Positions 43,565 to 52,559 of a DNA stretch of 64,000 nt are shown one piece after another. Both the position numbers and the translations under genes were made by a program. The DNA comes from Clostridiales bacterium (GTDB lineage: Bacteria; Bacillota; Clostridia; Christensenellales; Pumilibacteraceae). The first letter of the stretch is position 1, and each line of letters starts with the position of its first letter. The notes below the pieces were generated by a model. The model was not told where the DNA came from. It worked only from the letters and a program-made list of their open reading frames with translations, and did not search any database. The DNA lies in NCBI GenBank assembly GCA_022511445.1, contig JAFLVE010000010.1:139387-203386 (forward strand), in the 5' to 3' direction.

Positions 43565-44065
43565 TTAACCGAAAAGCTTTGCCGTTTTTATTTTGCCGTA
43601 AAAGGCGTACCATTTATTTAACAGGGTTTCCCTGTCGGCAATGGGCAAAAGCTCGCCGAGCATATCGTTTACGCGGGAAATCAGCTCGTCCTCGATAGCG
43701 CTCGTGTCCTCCTTGCTCGCGTCGACGCGCGATGTGACAAAGTCGAAGTAAACCTTATCCTCGGTCGCAAACTCGGCCAAAACGCGTTCTACTTCCTTAA
43801 GCTTCTCGTCTTGAGTAAGGTCGCTTTTGGCGACGAGCGCAAGCTCCTTTTGGAGAAGATCGAGCCGTTCCGCGGCGAGCGCGCCCACTATTTCGTCCTT
43901 GCTCTCGAAGTACACGTACACCGTCGCCTTGGAGTAGTTGGCTTCCTTGGCGAGCATATTCATATTCATTCCGTCGTAGCCGAATTCTACAAGCAGTCTG
44001 TCTGCGGCGCTCATAAGCGCGCGGCGGTGATACCTAACGGCGGACGCCTTTTTCTCTCCCGTCAT
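43565..44065 (-). CDS. TetR family regulator of ABC operon
   Basis: 166 residues. HTH at about 10-55: ALMSAADRLLVEFGYDGMNMNMLAKEANYSK then ATVYVYFESKDEIVGAL, a standard TetR signature. The start at 44065 follows GAAGGATTATT; the longer frame begins in the leader. First gene before the ABC ATPase and permease on one transcript. A palindrome at the start of transcription is a likely operator, so it probably represses this operon until a ligand appears. Confidence 0.9.
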   Translation of the reverse strand: MTGEKKASAVRYHRRALMSAADRLLVEFGYDGMNMNMLAKEANYSKATVYVYFESKDEIVGALAAERLDLLQKELALVAKSDLTQDEKLKEVERVLAEFATEDKVYFDFVTSRVDASKEDTSAIEDELISRVNDMLGELLPIADRETLLNKWYAFYGKIKTAKLFG

Positions 44066-44101
44066 AATAATCCTTCTTTTGCGCGAGGCGCATTTTGCGC
44101 C

Positions 44102-44159
44102 ACGATTGCCCTTCAATCGTAACTATACATATTATATCATTTTTTCTTACAAATGTCAA
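44102..44159 (-). promoter_or_regulatory. Promoter and likely TetR operator
   Basis: TTGACA (44154-44159), 17 bases, TATAAT (44131-44136). Just past the expected start is ACGATTG-N5-CAATCGT (44102-44120), and a second smaller palindrome GGCGCA-AAA-TGCGCC follows. Confidence 0.65.
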
Positions 44160-44222
44160 TTTCACGCACCATATAAAAACCGAATATATTGTCGTGTTTA
44201 ACGCTTTCCTCCGCGCAAAAAA

Positions 44223-44265
44223 AAGAAAAACCCTGCCGCGAATAATCCTCGACAGAGTTTTTCTT
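44223..44265 (-). terminator. Terminator of collagen-like gene
   Basis: An imperfect stem of ACTCTGTCGAGG against TTCGCGGCAGGGTT with a minus-strand T-rich run. Confidence 0.6.
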
Positions 44266-44289
44266 TAATCAAAGCGCCTTGCGCTTACC

Positions 44290-45612
44290 TTATATTACCG
44301 TGCCGTTATCAAGCTTTTTGACGGTAAGGAAGGTGTTGACGTTATTGCTCGGCGTGAACGTGGTCGTTGCGCTTCCCTCAATGGTAAGGGTAACGACGTC
44401 GTTTGCGTTAAGGTTTACTATCGTCGAGCCCGTAGTGGCGCGCGCCGTGCCCACGATAAGATCCTGCGAGATAACTCCCGACGGCTCGGGCGTGCCGTTA
44501 ACGTTTACGCTGAGCGTAACGGTAGACGCAGGGGATACGCTTCCCACAAGGCCGTAGGTTATTTCGTAGTCGCCGTCCTCGGTTACGGTGATTTGATTGG
44601 TGCCGAGCGTGACGTTAAGCTCGGGCATCTGCGATCCGAGAGTTGCCGTTACGGGCGTTCCCGCCGTCAAGGAAACCGTGCTCGTGTCGGTAGAGTACAG
44701 ACCGCCGTACGCCGCAAGTCCGTTTGTCGCGGGGCCCTGTTCGCCCTGCTCGCCTTGTACGCCCTGCGGTCCGGGAACACCTTGTATACCCTGATCGCCT
44801 TGAGGGCCTTGGGGACCCGTCGCGCCGCGAGGTATGCCGAAGTTGAGGACCGCCGCAGTCGTAGTGCCCGAGTTGGTTACGGTCGCGTTCTGGTCGGGCT
44901 CGAGCGTGTCAACCGTGCCGACGGTAACAGTCGCCGCGGCACCGTCGGTGCCGTTGGTGCCCGCTACGCCTTGTAAGCCTTGCTCGCCTTGAGGTCCGGG
45001 AACGCCCTGTATACCCTGTTCACCTTGAGGACCCGTCGCACCCTGTGCGCCTTGTGCGCCCTGCGGTCCCTGAGGACCCGTCGCGCCGGTTGCTCCGCGG
45101 GGTATGCCGAAGTTAAGGATCGCCGCGGTCGCGCCGCCCGAGTTGGATACAAGCGCGGCGGTGCCCGGCTCGAGAGTGTCGACCGTGCCGATTGTTATCG
45201 TCGCCGCGGTGCCGGCGGCACCCGTTGCGCCCTGTACGCCCTGCTCACCCTGCGGACCTGTCGCACCCTGTATTCCTTGAGCGCCCTGCGGACCGGTGGG
45301 ACCGGTCGCTCCGGTAACACCCTGTATACCCTGAACGCCCTGCGGACCGGTAGGGCCGATCGCACCGGGAACGCCCTGCATACCCTGAACGCCTTGAGGA
45401 CCGGTAGCGCCCGTCGCGCCCGTCGCTCCGTTAAGACCGGGATAGCCGCGAGGACCGATGGGGCCGGGAGCTCCGGTCGGACCCGTGGGTCCCACTCTGC
45501 ACGGCATAGGCGGCGGACACACGCATTCCTTGCATTCGTCGTCGTGACGGTCGCAATCTCTATCGCAGTCGCAATCGCAACCGCAATGTTTGTTAAATAA
45601 GTCGAACAACAT
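44290..45612 (-). CDS. Collagen-like protein, exosporium type
   Basis: 440 residues. Head of 30 residues rich in Cys and Asp (HCGCDCDCDRDCDRHDDECKEC), then CPPPMPCRVG and two long Gly-X-Y stretches (about 40-140 and 180-245, 265-310) rich in GPTGPQG and GATGPQG units, split by a non-collagen block TITIGTVDTLEPGTAALVSN that recurs nearly unchanged. The last 130 residues are a beta-rich trimerising head as in BclA-like spore filaments. AAAGGAGG precedes the ATG. Probably a spore-surface or cell-surface fibre; the Cys head may crosslink it. Confidence 0.9.
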   Translation of the reverse strand: MLFDLFNKHCGCDCDCDRDCDRHDDECKECVCPPPMPCRVGPTGPTGAPGPIGPRGYPGLNGATGATGATGPQGVQGMQGVPGAIGPTGPQGVQGIQGVTGATGPTGPQGAQGIQGATGPQGEQGVQGATGAAGTAATITIGTVDTLEPGTAALVSNSGGATAAILNFGIPRGATGATGPQGPQGAQGAQGATGPQGEQGIQGVPGPQGEQGLQGVAGTNGTDGAAATVTVGTVDTLEPDQNATVTNSGTTTAAVLNFGIPRGATGPQGPQGDQGIQGVPGPQGVQGEQGEQGPATNGLAAYGGLYSTDTSTVSLTAGTPVTATLGSQMPELNVTLGTNQITVTEDGDYEITYGLVGSVSPASTVTLSVNVNGTPEPSGVISQDLIVGTARATTGSTIVNLNANDVVTLTIEGSATTTFTPSNNVNTFLTVKKLDNGTVI

Positions 45613-45641
45613 TATTAACCTCCTTTGCTTTAACGTTACCC

Positions 45642-45670
45642 CATTCTATGCACACCCGTCGGTCGGTGTG
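45642..45670 (-). promoter_or_regulatory. Possible sigma-K promoter of collagen-like gene
   Basis: Minus strand CAC (45668-45670), about 17 bases, CATAGAATG (45642-45650), fitting AC-N16/17-CATANNNTA except the last base. A CACACC/GGTGTG palindrome lies in the spacer. Confidence 0.4.
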
Positions 45671-45677
45671 ATTTATT

Positions 45678-45760
45678 GTTATATTTGCCTTACGGCAAGA
45701 GAGATTGCTACGCGGTTATATTCGCCTATCGGCAAGTGATATATCGCTTCGCGAGGTTTT
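45678..45760. repeat. Palindromic dispersed repeats
   Basis: GTTATATTTGCCTTACGGC (45678-45696) is found again at 53149-53167; it is followed by further TTGCC..GGCAA and CGCTTCGCG type hairpins. Confidence 0.55.
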
Positions 45761-45781
45761 TTATTACACATAAACAAACAC

Positions 45782-45811
45782 AAAAAAAGAGCCGAATTTT
45801 TCGGCTCTTTA
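45782..45811 (-). terminator. Terminator of polytopic membrane protein
   Basis: AGAGCCGA (45788-45795) with TCGGCTCT (45801-45808) and a minus-strand T-run. Confidence 0.85.
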
Positions 45812-45830
45812 ATCTTATAAAAATAGAGTT

Positions 45831-47315
45831 CTATTCGTTTTCGGGCGGATTGGGTTCTTCCGCTATGGGTGCGGACTGCGCGTCCGCTTCCTCGGTTGCG
45901 GCGGTCTCTAAGGCGAGCTCGCCCGCTTCCCTTTTTGCGCCGGTACGCGCGAGCACCGCTTTTCTTGCGGCGCGGAACGCGTAAGTTAGACCGTTAAACA
46001 CAAAGAATATCGCGACGTACGCCGCATACAGACCGAGTATGTACAGCGCGTTTAGGTCGTACCGCCAGATAGTAAGCTTCCACATAGGAACTTCGAACGG
46101 CAGCGGGTTTAGCTGTGTGAACGCGTAGTTGGGGAGCAGAACTTCGGTAAGCACGTGCCCGCCGTAAGAAAACTCCATCGACGCGGAGGAGACAATCGCG
46201 CTCAACAGCGACGCGGTGATAATCACGCCGAAGTAATAAAGAAGCGGGATAACGCAGTCTTTCATTTTGAATTTGTAGTGACCGAGCGCGGACGGCAGCA
46301 CGGACAGCGCAAACAAAATGCAGTGCGTAAGGCAAAAATAGAGTATCGAATAACTGCAAATAATTCCGAAGTTGGACATATCGTCTTTACCGAAGTATAC
46401 AAATACGGACACCGCACCTGCGGCGTGCACGAAAAACGATATGGCGTAAAGCAGCTTCTTTTTTACTATTACGGATATAGACGCTACGTACACTCCGATA
46501 TTGCAGATAAAAAGCGGAATGCACGCAAACACGGTGTGGTAAACGTTGTACCCGTCGCCCATTATCATGGAATCCTTGCTGTGGTACTGGATAAGCAGGG
46601 TTATTGCCGCCGCCGCCAGGAAATCGTCCTGAAGTTTTCTGTCCTTGTTTTTAAGGAAGTAATAACTTCCGACCGTAAACCCGCCGACTATTAATATCGC
46701 GAGAAAATGCCAAAGCGTAAAGTTTTTAAACCAAAGAAAATCGGTCCTTGAAAAGTCGGAAATATCGAAAAAGTTTTCAAAGATATTAAGCGGCATGCAC
46801 GCGGTAAGCGCAAACGGCAGCCAAATAAAGCTTTTGCCCCTGACCTTGTATCCGTCGCGGACAAACAGCCCCGCGCAGATTATAAGATACAGCGCGTTCG
46901 ATATAAAGAAAAACGCCATGTTAGCCGCTTTGGGCATGAACTCGTTTATATGCGCGTAGATAAGCTCGTTGGGCGTGCTGAACTCGTTTACCGCGGTAAT
47001 GTCGAAAAACTTCCCGAAGGTAAAGCAGGAGACAACGACAAACACAGGCAAAACGTATTTCGCTATGTCCGAACAGCTTTTCTTTTTGTAGAACACGGCA
47101 AGGAGGATTAACAAAAGCCCCGCTTTTTTTATCCACTGGCTCGCCGCAAAAACAAACCCGTACTCGCTTATTCTGTTGAATATGTAGTAGTCCGAAATCG
47201 TAAACGTGAGAATAAGCGTTACAAGCGCAAGAAGCGCGGCGCACGCTTTAAGCGCAATATCTACCGTCTTGCCTACGTCGATACTATTTACTTTTCGTAC
47301 ACTTTGCAATGTCAT
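45831..47315 (-). CDS. Polytopic membrane protein, YwaF/TMEM164-like
   Basis: 494 residues with about 12 hydrophobic segments and an acidic, Ala/Glu-rich cytosolic tail. The block IPLFICNIGVYVASIS..FFVHAAGAV recalls the IPLHLCNI region of the YwaF family, and so does the long run of short helices after it, but identity is uncertain. A TTGACA-17-TAGAAT promoter ends six bases before the ATG and there is no ribosome site; a leaderless message is expected. Single-gene unit. Function unknown. Confidence 0.7.
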   Translation of the reverse strand: MTLQSVRKVNSIDVGKTVDIALKACAALLALVTLILTFTISDYYIFNRISEYGFVFAASQWIKKAGLLLILLAVFYKKKSCSDIAKYVLPVFVVVSCFTFGKFFDITAVNEFSTPNELIYAHINEFMPKAANMAFFFISNALYLIICAGLFVRDGYKVRGKSFIWLPFALTACMPLNIFENFFDISDFSRTDFLWFKNFTLWHFLAILIVGGFTVGSYYFLKNKDRKLQDDFLAAAAITLLIQYHSKDSMIMGDGYNVYHTVFACIPLFICNIGVYVASISVIVKKKLLYAISFFVHAAGAVSVFVYFGKDDMSNFGIICSYSILYFCLTHCILFALSVLPSALGHYKFKMKDCVIPLLYYFGVIITASLLSAIVSSASMEFSYGGHVLTEVLLPNYAFTQLNPLPFEVPMWKLTIWRYDLNALYILGLYAAYVAIFFVFNGLTYAFRAARKAVLARTGAKREAGELALETAATEEADAQSAPIAEEPNPPENE

Positions 47316-47321
47316 ACGTGT

Positions 47322-47350
47322 ATTCTAATTTATATGTCGAAATTTGTCAA
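47322..47350 (-). promoter_or_regulatory. Consensus promoter of polytopic membrane protein
   Basis: TTGACA (47345-47350), 17-base spacer, TAGAAT (47322-47327), minus strand, six bases before the ATG. Confidence 0.85.
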
Positions 47351-47460
47351 TAGCAACAAAGGCGACTTCGCCTTTTAAAGGGAAAAATATTTTTTAATCC
47401 CTGTCGATAACGAGCTTATTCCCTTTTTATTGCTGTTCTGCCGCATTTAAGCAAATAAAT

Positions 47461-47512
47461 AAAAAAGACCGCGAAGCGGTCCTTATTATGTATTCACTTT
47501 TATCTCTTCACT
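47461..47512 (-). terminator. Terminator of lgt in dispersed repeat
   Basis: GACCGC-GAA-GCGGTC with minus-strand TTTTTTATTTATTT, flanked by TATTCACTTTTATCTCTTCA, the same repeat family as at 20308 and 32124. Confidence 0.8.
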
Positions 47513-47524
47513 ATCCGTAGGCGG

Positions 47525-48499
47525 TTAGTCGTCCTCGTCGACGTATTCCTGTTTTTCGGGCGCAGGCTCTTTGGGTACAACGGGAGAGACGGGCTTGTCC
47601 GCGCTAACGGCAGTTCCTTCCGCATTCGCGCCTTCCGTAACGGTTTCGCTCGATCCCTCGGTTGCGGCGGCGGTTACCCTCTCCGGATGAAGCATACTTT
47701 TTGCAAAGAACTTTCTGTACAGGAAGATGTACGCCACGCCGACAATCACGAGCACGATGCTCCAAATCTGCGACGGATAAAGCGCGTCGCCCAAAAACTT
47801 TCCGCGCGCGTCGCCGTCGCCGCGGAAAAATTCGAGCACGAAACGCCAAATCCCGTACGCTATCATATAAACCGAAAAGTTGTAATTAAACTTGTTCCTG
47901 TAAAACAGCAGCGCCATAACCGCGGCGAGAATAAACAGGAATATCATTTCAAAAAGCTGAGTGGGCACTCGGTTGGCGTTGTCTACCATGGAGCACGGCA
48001 AGCCGAACCAAGCGTCGGTTTCGACTCCGTAGCAGCAGCCGGCAAAAAAGCAGCCGAGCCGCCCGAAGGCGTGCGCTACCACAATGCCGATAGGAATAAA
48101 CGGGAGCGCGTCGGAAAGCGTCGCGTTCATTTCGCCCGAAAAAAACTTAACCGTATTTCTGGGGCGAATGACTTTCATAAACAGGAGGTACAAGCCGATA
48201 AACGTCGCCGCGCCGCCTATAAGTCCGCCGAGGAACGTAATGCTTTCGCCGAGATGGAAGCCTGCCGAGGGGTTGGCGATATAGTTGTAGGTCGCCTGGA
48301 ACAGCGCGGCAAACAAAAACCCTATTCCCGTGCTTAACACACCGATAATAACGATAACGTTAGAGGAGTAGTCGTTAAACTTGAGCTTGCTCATAGTAAA
48401 AATGAGTAGCGCAAAGCACGCCGCAATACCGACCGCAATACAAATGCCGTAAAGGTACACTCCTCTCCCGAAAATTTCGAATAGCGGCTCAGGATACAT
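47525..48499 (-). CDS. lgt: Prolipoprotein diacylglyceryl transferase
   Basis: 324 residues. Seven membrane helices and the Lgt marks HAFGRLGCFFAGCCYG (about 150-165, invariant His and Arg) plus GIWRFVLEFFRGD near 225. It moves diacylglycerol from phosphatidylglycerol to the Cys of lipoproteins such as the GH13 enzyme of this window. A C-terminal acidic tail of 50 residues is unusual. TTTACA-17-TATAAT and GGAGG lie upstream. Confidence 0.95.
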   Translation of the reverse strand: MYPEPLFEIFGRGVYLYGICIAVGIAACFALLIFTMSKLKFNDYSSNVIVIIGVLSTGIGFLFAALFQATYNYIANPSAGFHLGESITFLGGLIGGAATFIGLYLLFMKVIRPRNTVKFFSGEMNATLSDALPFIPIGIVVAHAFGRLGCFFAGCCYGVETDAWFGLPCSMVDNANRVPTQLFEMIFLFILAAVMALLFYRNKFNYNFSVYMIAYGIWRFVLEFFRGDGDARGKFLGDALYPSQIWSIVLVIVGVAYIFLYRKFFAKSMLHPERVTAAATEGSSETVTEGANAEGTAVSADKPVSPVVPKEPAPEKQEYVDEDD

Positions 48500-48526
48500 A
48501 AAAACCTCCGAACCCGAATTTTCCCC

Positions 48527-48555
48527 ATTATAGCATTTTTATACCGATATGTAAA
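48527..48555 (-). promoter_or_regulatory. Promoter of lgt
   Basis: TTTACA (48550-48555), 17-base spacer, TATAAT (48527-48532), with a normal leader and GGAGG. Confidence 0.8.
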
Positions 48556-48653
48556 GCGATTTTTATTCCGCGCGCTCCTCTCCAAAAGTGCGCCGCCCTA
48601 AAAGACCGCGGGAAATCAAACGTAAAATAACGATTCATTCAAAACTATTTTGT

Positions 48654-49730
48654 CTATTTTTTAAAAATTCCAGAAAAGTATTTATCGTTGGCTATTACGC
48701 TCGGATGATCGGGACGGAGTTTTTTCGCGCGCAGATGATAGCGGTACGCATTTAATATATCGCCAAGTTGGTCGTAGCACACGGTAAGCCACACGAAAGG
48801 CAAAAAGCCGTAACAGTCCGCGTCGATAAACGCGCCCGAGGCGCGGTCGGGCTTAACGGAGTATGCGCACTTAAACCAATATATCGCCGCGGAGTAGTCC
48901 TTTTCGCCCAAAACCCGTTGGCCTATCTCACAACACGCTTCGCCCGTCGGCACTCCGTAAACAAAGCTTTCGAAAAGCGCTTTTTTAGATAACTCCGCGT
49001 CGCCGAGCTTTAACAAACATCTCGACAGCATAATGCACGCGTCGACTTTGTTCACCTTAAACCCGTCGGGACGGTCTAAAAACGCGCGGAAATTTTTCGC
49101 CGCCGCGGAAAAGTCGCCGTTATAAAAAAGCTCCCGAGCGTAATAGTAAAGGTCGCGCGGGGAAAAGACCTCCCCGTCCGCCGCCATTTTTTTGTAAATA
49201 TCGAGGTTGCGCGTTCCGATCATTCTGCCTATCGGCTTGGCGTGAAGAATGTACGCCGATTTTTTTACGACCGCCCCTTTAAGCTCGACAGCTTCGTGCA
49301 CCCTGCCCTTCCACATAAGAGTAGGCGTCTTGCGTATTATGCGCTCGCGGTAGTACGAAAAAATGGGCTTCCCGCCGCCGTCGGTTTCGAGCACGTACGG
49401 AAGCATGATTATATCGGTTTTGCCGTCGAGCGAGTTTTTCAGCCGCGCAATCTTTCGCGCGTTTTCGAGCGAGACTATATCGTCGGCGTCAAGCCACATC
49501 CAGTAATCGCAGTCCGACTTGCTGACGGCGTAGTTTCGCGCCGCCGAAAAATCGTCCACCCACGGAAAGCAATAAACCTTGTCGGTAAACCGCCGCGCCA
49601 CTTCCGTCGTTTTGTCCGTCGAGCCGGTATCGACTATTATTATCTCGTCGGCGTACACCGCCGCGGTCGAGAGCGCGCGGGCAAGCACGTCCTCCTCGTT
49701 TTTTACAATCACGGTAAGACTGAGCGTCAC
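48654..49730 (-). CDS. Family 2 glycosyltransferase with TPR-like C-terminus
   Basis: 358 residues. GT-A domain (1-200): LTVIVKNEEDVLARAL, EIIIVDTGSTDKT, DYWMWLDADD (DxD metal site). Residues 205-340 form tetratricopeptide-like helices, as in the SunS-like and related transferases that modify peptides or proteins. Starts at GTG after GGAGGTG. Soluble. The acceptor is unknown; a lipoprotein or the collagen-like protein could be a target, but this is a guess. Confidence 0.88.
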   Translation of the reverse strand: MTLSLTVIVKNEEDVLARALSTAAVYADEIIIVDTGSTDKTTEVARRFTDKVYCFPWVDDFSAARNYAVSKSDCDYWMWLDADDIVSLENARKIARLKNSLDGKTDIIMLPYVLETDGGGKPIFSYYRERIIRKTPTLMWKGRVHEAVELKGAVVKKSAYILHAKPIGRMIGTRNLDIYKKMAADGEVFSPRDLYYYARELFYNGDFSAAAKNFRAFLDRPDGFKVNKVDACIMLSRCLLKLGDAELSKKALFESFVYGVPTGEACCEIGQRVLGEKDYSAAIYWFKCAYSVKPDRASGAFIDADCYGFLPFVWLTVCYDQLGDILNAYRYHLRAKKLRPDHPSVIANDKYFSGIFKK

Positions 49731-49811
49731 AACACACCTCCGCTATTTTTTATGCAGCGGAGTGGTTAAGAGTGAATAGCAAAGCGCCGATAAAAGCGGC
49801 GGTACGACAAT

Positions 49812-49846
49812 AAAAATCCCACGGTCGGGCCGCGGGAATTTTTTTA
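49812..49846 (-). terminator. Terminator of tex-like gene
   Basis: ATTCCCGCGGCCCGACCGTGG type stem on the minus strand followed by GATTTTTATT; the plus strand also ends in seven T. Confidence 0.75.
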
Positions 49847-49858
49847 CTTCTTATTATA

Positions 49859-52378
49859 TCACTTTTTATTATACTTGTTCATGAGTGCGGCGAGCTTTTC
49901 GTCAAGGGTGGCGCCGGGCGCATAGCTGTCGGACTCCACGCGCTCGTGGTAGCCGCTCTGCCGTCCGCCGTTACGGTCGCGGTCAAACTGCTTTCTCGGC
50001 GGTCTGCCGTCCTGCGGCGGTCTGTTGCCGCGGTCACGCTTTTGACCTTCCTCGTACGCCGTCTTTGCCGCCGCCTGACGCGCCTCGCGCTCGGCTTGGC
50101 GTTTAAGGTATTCGGCGTGCTTTGCTTCGCGCTCCGCCTTGCGTTTTTCGTATTCGGCTTTTTGTTCGGCGCGCTCCTGCTTTTGCTTTTCGTAGTCCGC
50201 CTTCTTTTGCGCGCGGTACGCGGGGTCTATCATGGTAAGCGCGATACGGTGCTTTTCCTTGTCGACGGAGAGCACCCACACGTTGACCTTGTCGCCCACC
50301 TTGAGTACGTCGGACGGGTGCTTGATAAAGCTATCCGAAATCTCCGAAATGTGCAACAGTCCGTCCTGGTGCACCGAGATATCCACAAACGCGCCGAAAT
50401 CGGTCACATTCCTGACAACGCCCTGAAGCTGCATGCCGTCCACAAGGTCGTTCATGTCCATAAGGTCGGAGCGGAGCACGGGCGGCGGCAGGCTGTCGCG
50501 AACGTCTCTGCCCGGCTTAATAAGCTCCTCGGCAATGTCCATAAGCGTGGGAACGCCCACACCGATCTCGGCGGCGACGGCGTCCTCTCCCGCTTCCTTT
50601 ATCTTGTCGAGGAGATTATCTATCTTGTTGTTTTTAACGTCGTCCGCTGTATAGCCGAATTTGTCGAGCAGCTTTTGCGCCGCCTCGTACGACTCGGGGT
50701 GAACGGCGGTGTTATCGAGCACGCTCTCGCCGTCGCGGATACGCAAAAAGCCCGCGCACTGCTCGAACGCCTTTGCGCCGAGCTTGGGCACGCTCAACAG
50801 CTCCGCTCTCGAAGTAAACGGCTTGTGCGAGCGGTATTCCACAATGTTCTTTGCCGTGCCCATATTAAGACCGGACACGTAGGACAGGAGGGAGTACGAA
50901 GCGGTGTTAAGGTCTACGCCGACGCTGTTAACGCAGTCCTCGACTGCGGCGGTAAGCGACGAAACAAGCCGTTTTTGCGGCATGTCATGCTGATACTGCC
51001 CGACGCCGAGCGCGCGAACGTCCACTTTAATAAGCTCGGCAAGCGGGTCGAGGAGACGGCGCGCAATGGAAATCGCGCTTCTTATGGTAAGATCGAGGTC
51101 GGGGAACTCCTCGACTGCGATCTTGTCCGCGCTGTACACCGACGCGCCCGCCTCGGACACAATAGCGTACGTTACGGGACGGTCGAGCTCTTTAAGAAGG
51201 TCGGCGACGAAAATCTCCGATTCCTTGGACGCCGTGCCGTTGCCTATCGCAATGCAGTCGACGCCGTGCTTTTCTATCAGCGCTTTTAGTATTACTTTTG
51301 CTTCCTCTATTTTCTTTTGCGGCGGAGTCGGGTAAATGACCGCTTTATCGAGGAACTTGCCGCTCGCGTCGATAACCGCAATTTTGCAGCCCGTCCTGTA
51401 CGCGGGGTCGAGCCCGAGTATGACCTTGCCCTTTAGCGGCGGCTGAAGCAGAAGCGGCTTAAGGTTGCGCTCGAACGTTTTTATCGCCTGTTCGGACGCG
51501 CGGTCGAAAAGCTCCTTTCTTACAAAGTTCTCTATTGCCGGAGCGAGAAGCCTGTCGTAGCTGTCTTCTATAATTCTGTCGATAAGCGCGTCGAACGCCG
51601 AGCTTTTCTTTTTTGCGGCGGCAATCATGCTTATGCACTTGTCGCGGTCGACGGTAACGCTTACCTTAAGGCAGCCCTCCTTTTCGCCGCGGGTGACCGC
51701 AAGCACGCGGTGACTGGGAACGGTGGATACCGCCTCGTCGAACTTAAAGTACGTTTCGTACACCTTTTTCTTTTCCGCGTCGGTGCTTTTTTCGTCCTCT
51801 ACGGCGACAAGGTGACCGGTGGAAAGCGCGTATTCCTTTAGCGGGTCGCGCACTCCGTCGTTGTCTTTTGCAAAATTTTCGGCTATAATATCGCACGCGC
51901 CGTCGATAGCCGCCGCGCTGTCGGGCACGCCCTTTTCCGCGTCGATATACGGAGCGGTAAGCTCTTTTTCGTCGTAAGAGGTAAGCTCCTGCGCTTCTAT
52001 AATTACCGCAAGCGGCTCCAAGCCTCGCTCTTTGGCTACGTCGCCGCGCGTCTTTTTCTTTTGTTTGTACGGACTGTAAATGTCCTCCGCCTCGTTAAGC
52101 GTTTTTGCGTTTTCGAGCGCGACGGCAAGCTCGTCCGTCCATTTGCCCTGCTTCTCGATAGCCGCCTTAATCTCCGCTTTACGCTCGGTAAGATTTTTAA
52201 GGTATTCGTATCTGTCGGACAGCTCGCGAATGGTCTGGTCGTCCGTCGAGCCGTGCATTTCTTTGCGGTACCGCGCTATAAACGGAACGGTGTCGCCCTG
52301 ATCGAGCATGTCCACAATATTGGAGACGTGTTCTTCCTTGATGCCGAATTCCTCGGCAAGCTGTTTTTTGATGTCCAT
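49859..52378 (-). CDS. tex: Tex family S1 RNA-binding transcription accessory protein
   Basis: 839 residues. N-terminal Tex helical domain, YqgF-like RNase H fold (about 325-460, ILGLDPAYRTGCKIAVID), helix-hairpin-helix (LNTASYSLLSYVSGLNMGTAKNIVEYR, about 500-560) and S1 domain (about 650-720, GVVRNVTDFGAFVDISVHQDGLLHIS). After this comes a strongly charged coiled tail of Lys/Arg/Glu (about 725-800) and a Gly/Arg end, longer than usual. TTGATT-17-TAAAAT and a ribosome site lie upstream. Confidence 0.95.
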   Translation of the reverse strand: MDIKKQLAEEFGIKEEHVSNIVDMLDQGDTVPFIARYRKEMHGSTDDQTIRELSDRYEYLKNLTERKAEIKAAIEKQGKWTDELAVALENAKTLNEAEDIYSPYKQKKKTRGDVAKERGLEPLAVIIEAQELTSYDEKELTAPYIDAEKGVPDSAAAIDGACDIIAENFAKDNDGVRDPLKEYALSTGHLVAVEDEKSTDAEKKKVYETYFKFDEAVSTVPSHRVLAVTRGEKEGCLKVSVTVDRDKCISMIAAAKKKSSAFDALIDRIIEDSYDRLLAPAIENFVRKELFDRASEQAIKTFERNLKPLLLQPPLKGKVILGLDPAYRTGCKIAVIDASGKFLDKAVIYPTPPQKKIEEAKVILKALIEKHGVDCIAIGNGTASKESEIFVADLLKELDRPVTYAIVSEAGASVYSADKIAVEEFPDLDLTIRSAISIARRLLDPLAELIKVDVRALGVGQYQHDMPQKRLVSSLTAAVEDCVNSVGVDLNTASYSLLSYVSGLNMGTAKNIVEYRSHKPFTSRAELLSVPKLGAKAFEQCAGFLRIRDGESVLDNTAVHPESYEAAQKLLDKFGYTADDVKNNKIDNLLDKIKEAGEDAVAAEIGVGVPTLMDIAEELIKPGRDVRDSLPPPVLRSDLMDMNDLVDGMQLQGVVRNVTDFGAFVDISVHQDGLLHISEISDSFIKHPSDVLKVGDKVNVWVLSVDKEKHRIALTMIDPAYRAQKKADYEKQKQERAEQKAEYEKRKAEREAKHAEYLKRQAEREARQAAAKTAYEEGQKRDRGNRPPQDGRPPRKQFDRDRNGGRQSGYHERVESDSYAPGATLDEKLAALMNKYNKK

Positions 52379-52419
52379 AAGTGCCTCTGTATCCTTTTGC
52401 CGCTAAACGCAGCAAAAAT

Positions 52420-52448
52420 ATTTTACAATATCCGCGCCGTAAAATCAA
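52420..52448 (-). promoter_or_regulatory. Promoter of tex-like gene
   Basis: TTGATT (52443-52448), 17-base spacer, TAAAAT (52420-52425), minus strand. Confidence 0.7.
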
Positions 52449-52545
52449 TCCTTTTTTATAATTTAAACGTATTTTTTTGGCGGGCGGCGCGGCGAATTCG
52501 GTTTTTGCCGAAAAACATTTTCTGTTCTACTTTACCGACAAAAAG

Positions 52546-52554
52546 CATACCGTA
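52546..52554 (+). promoter_or_regulatory. Sporulation-type -10 of yabPQ
   Basis: CATACCGTA fits the CATANNNTA core of sigma-E/K -10 elements and ends five bases before the yabP ATG. No clear -35 was found. Confidence 0.4.
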
Positions 52555-52559
52555 TTTAT

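Noticed and set aside
44980..45600. Arg/Leu-rich plus-strand frame opposite the collagen gene
   Set aside because: Antisense of GPTGPQG repeats; no ribosome site and unnatural composition.
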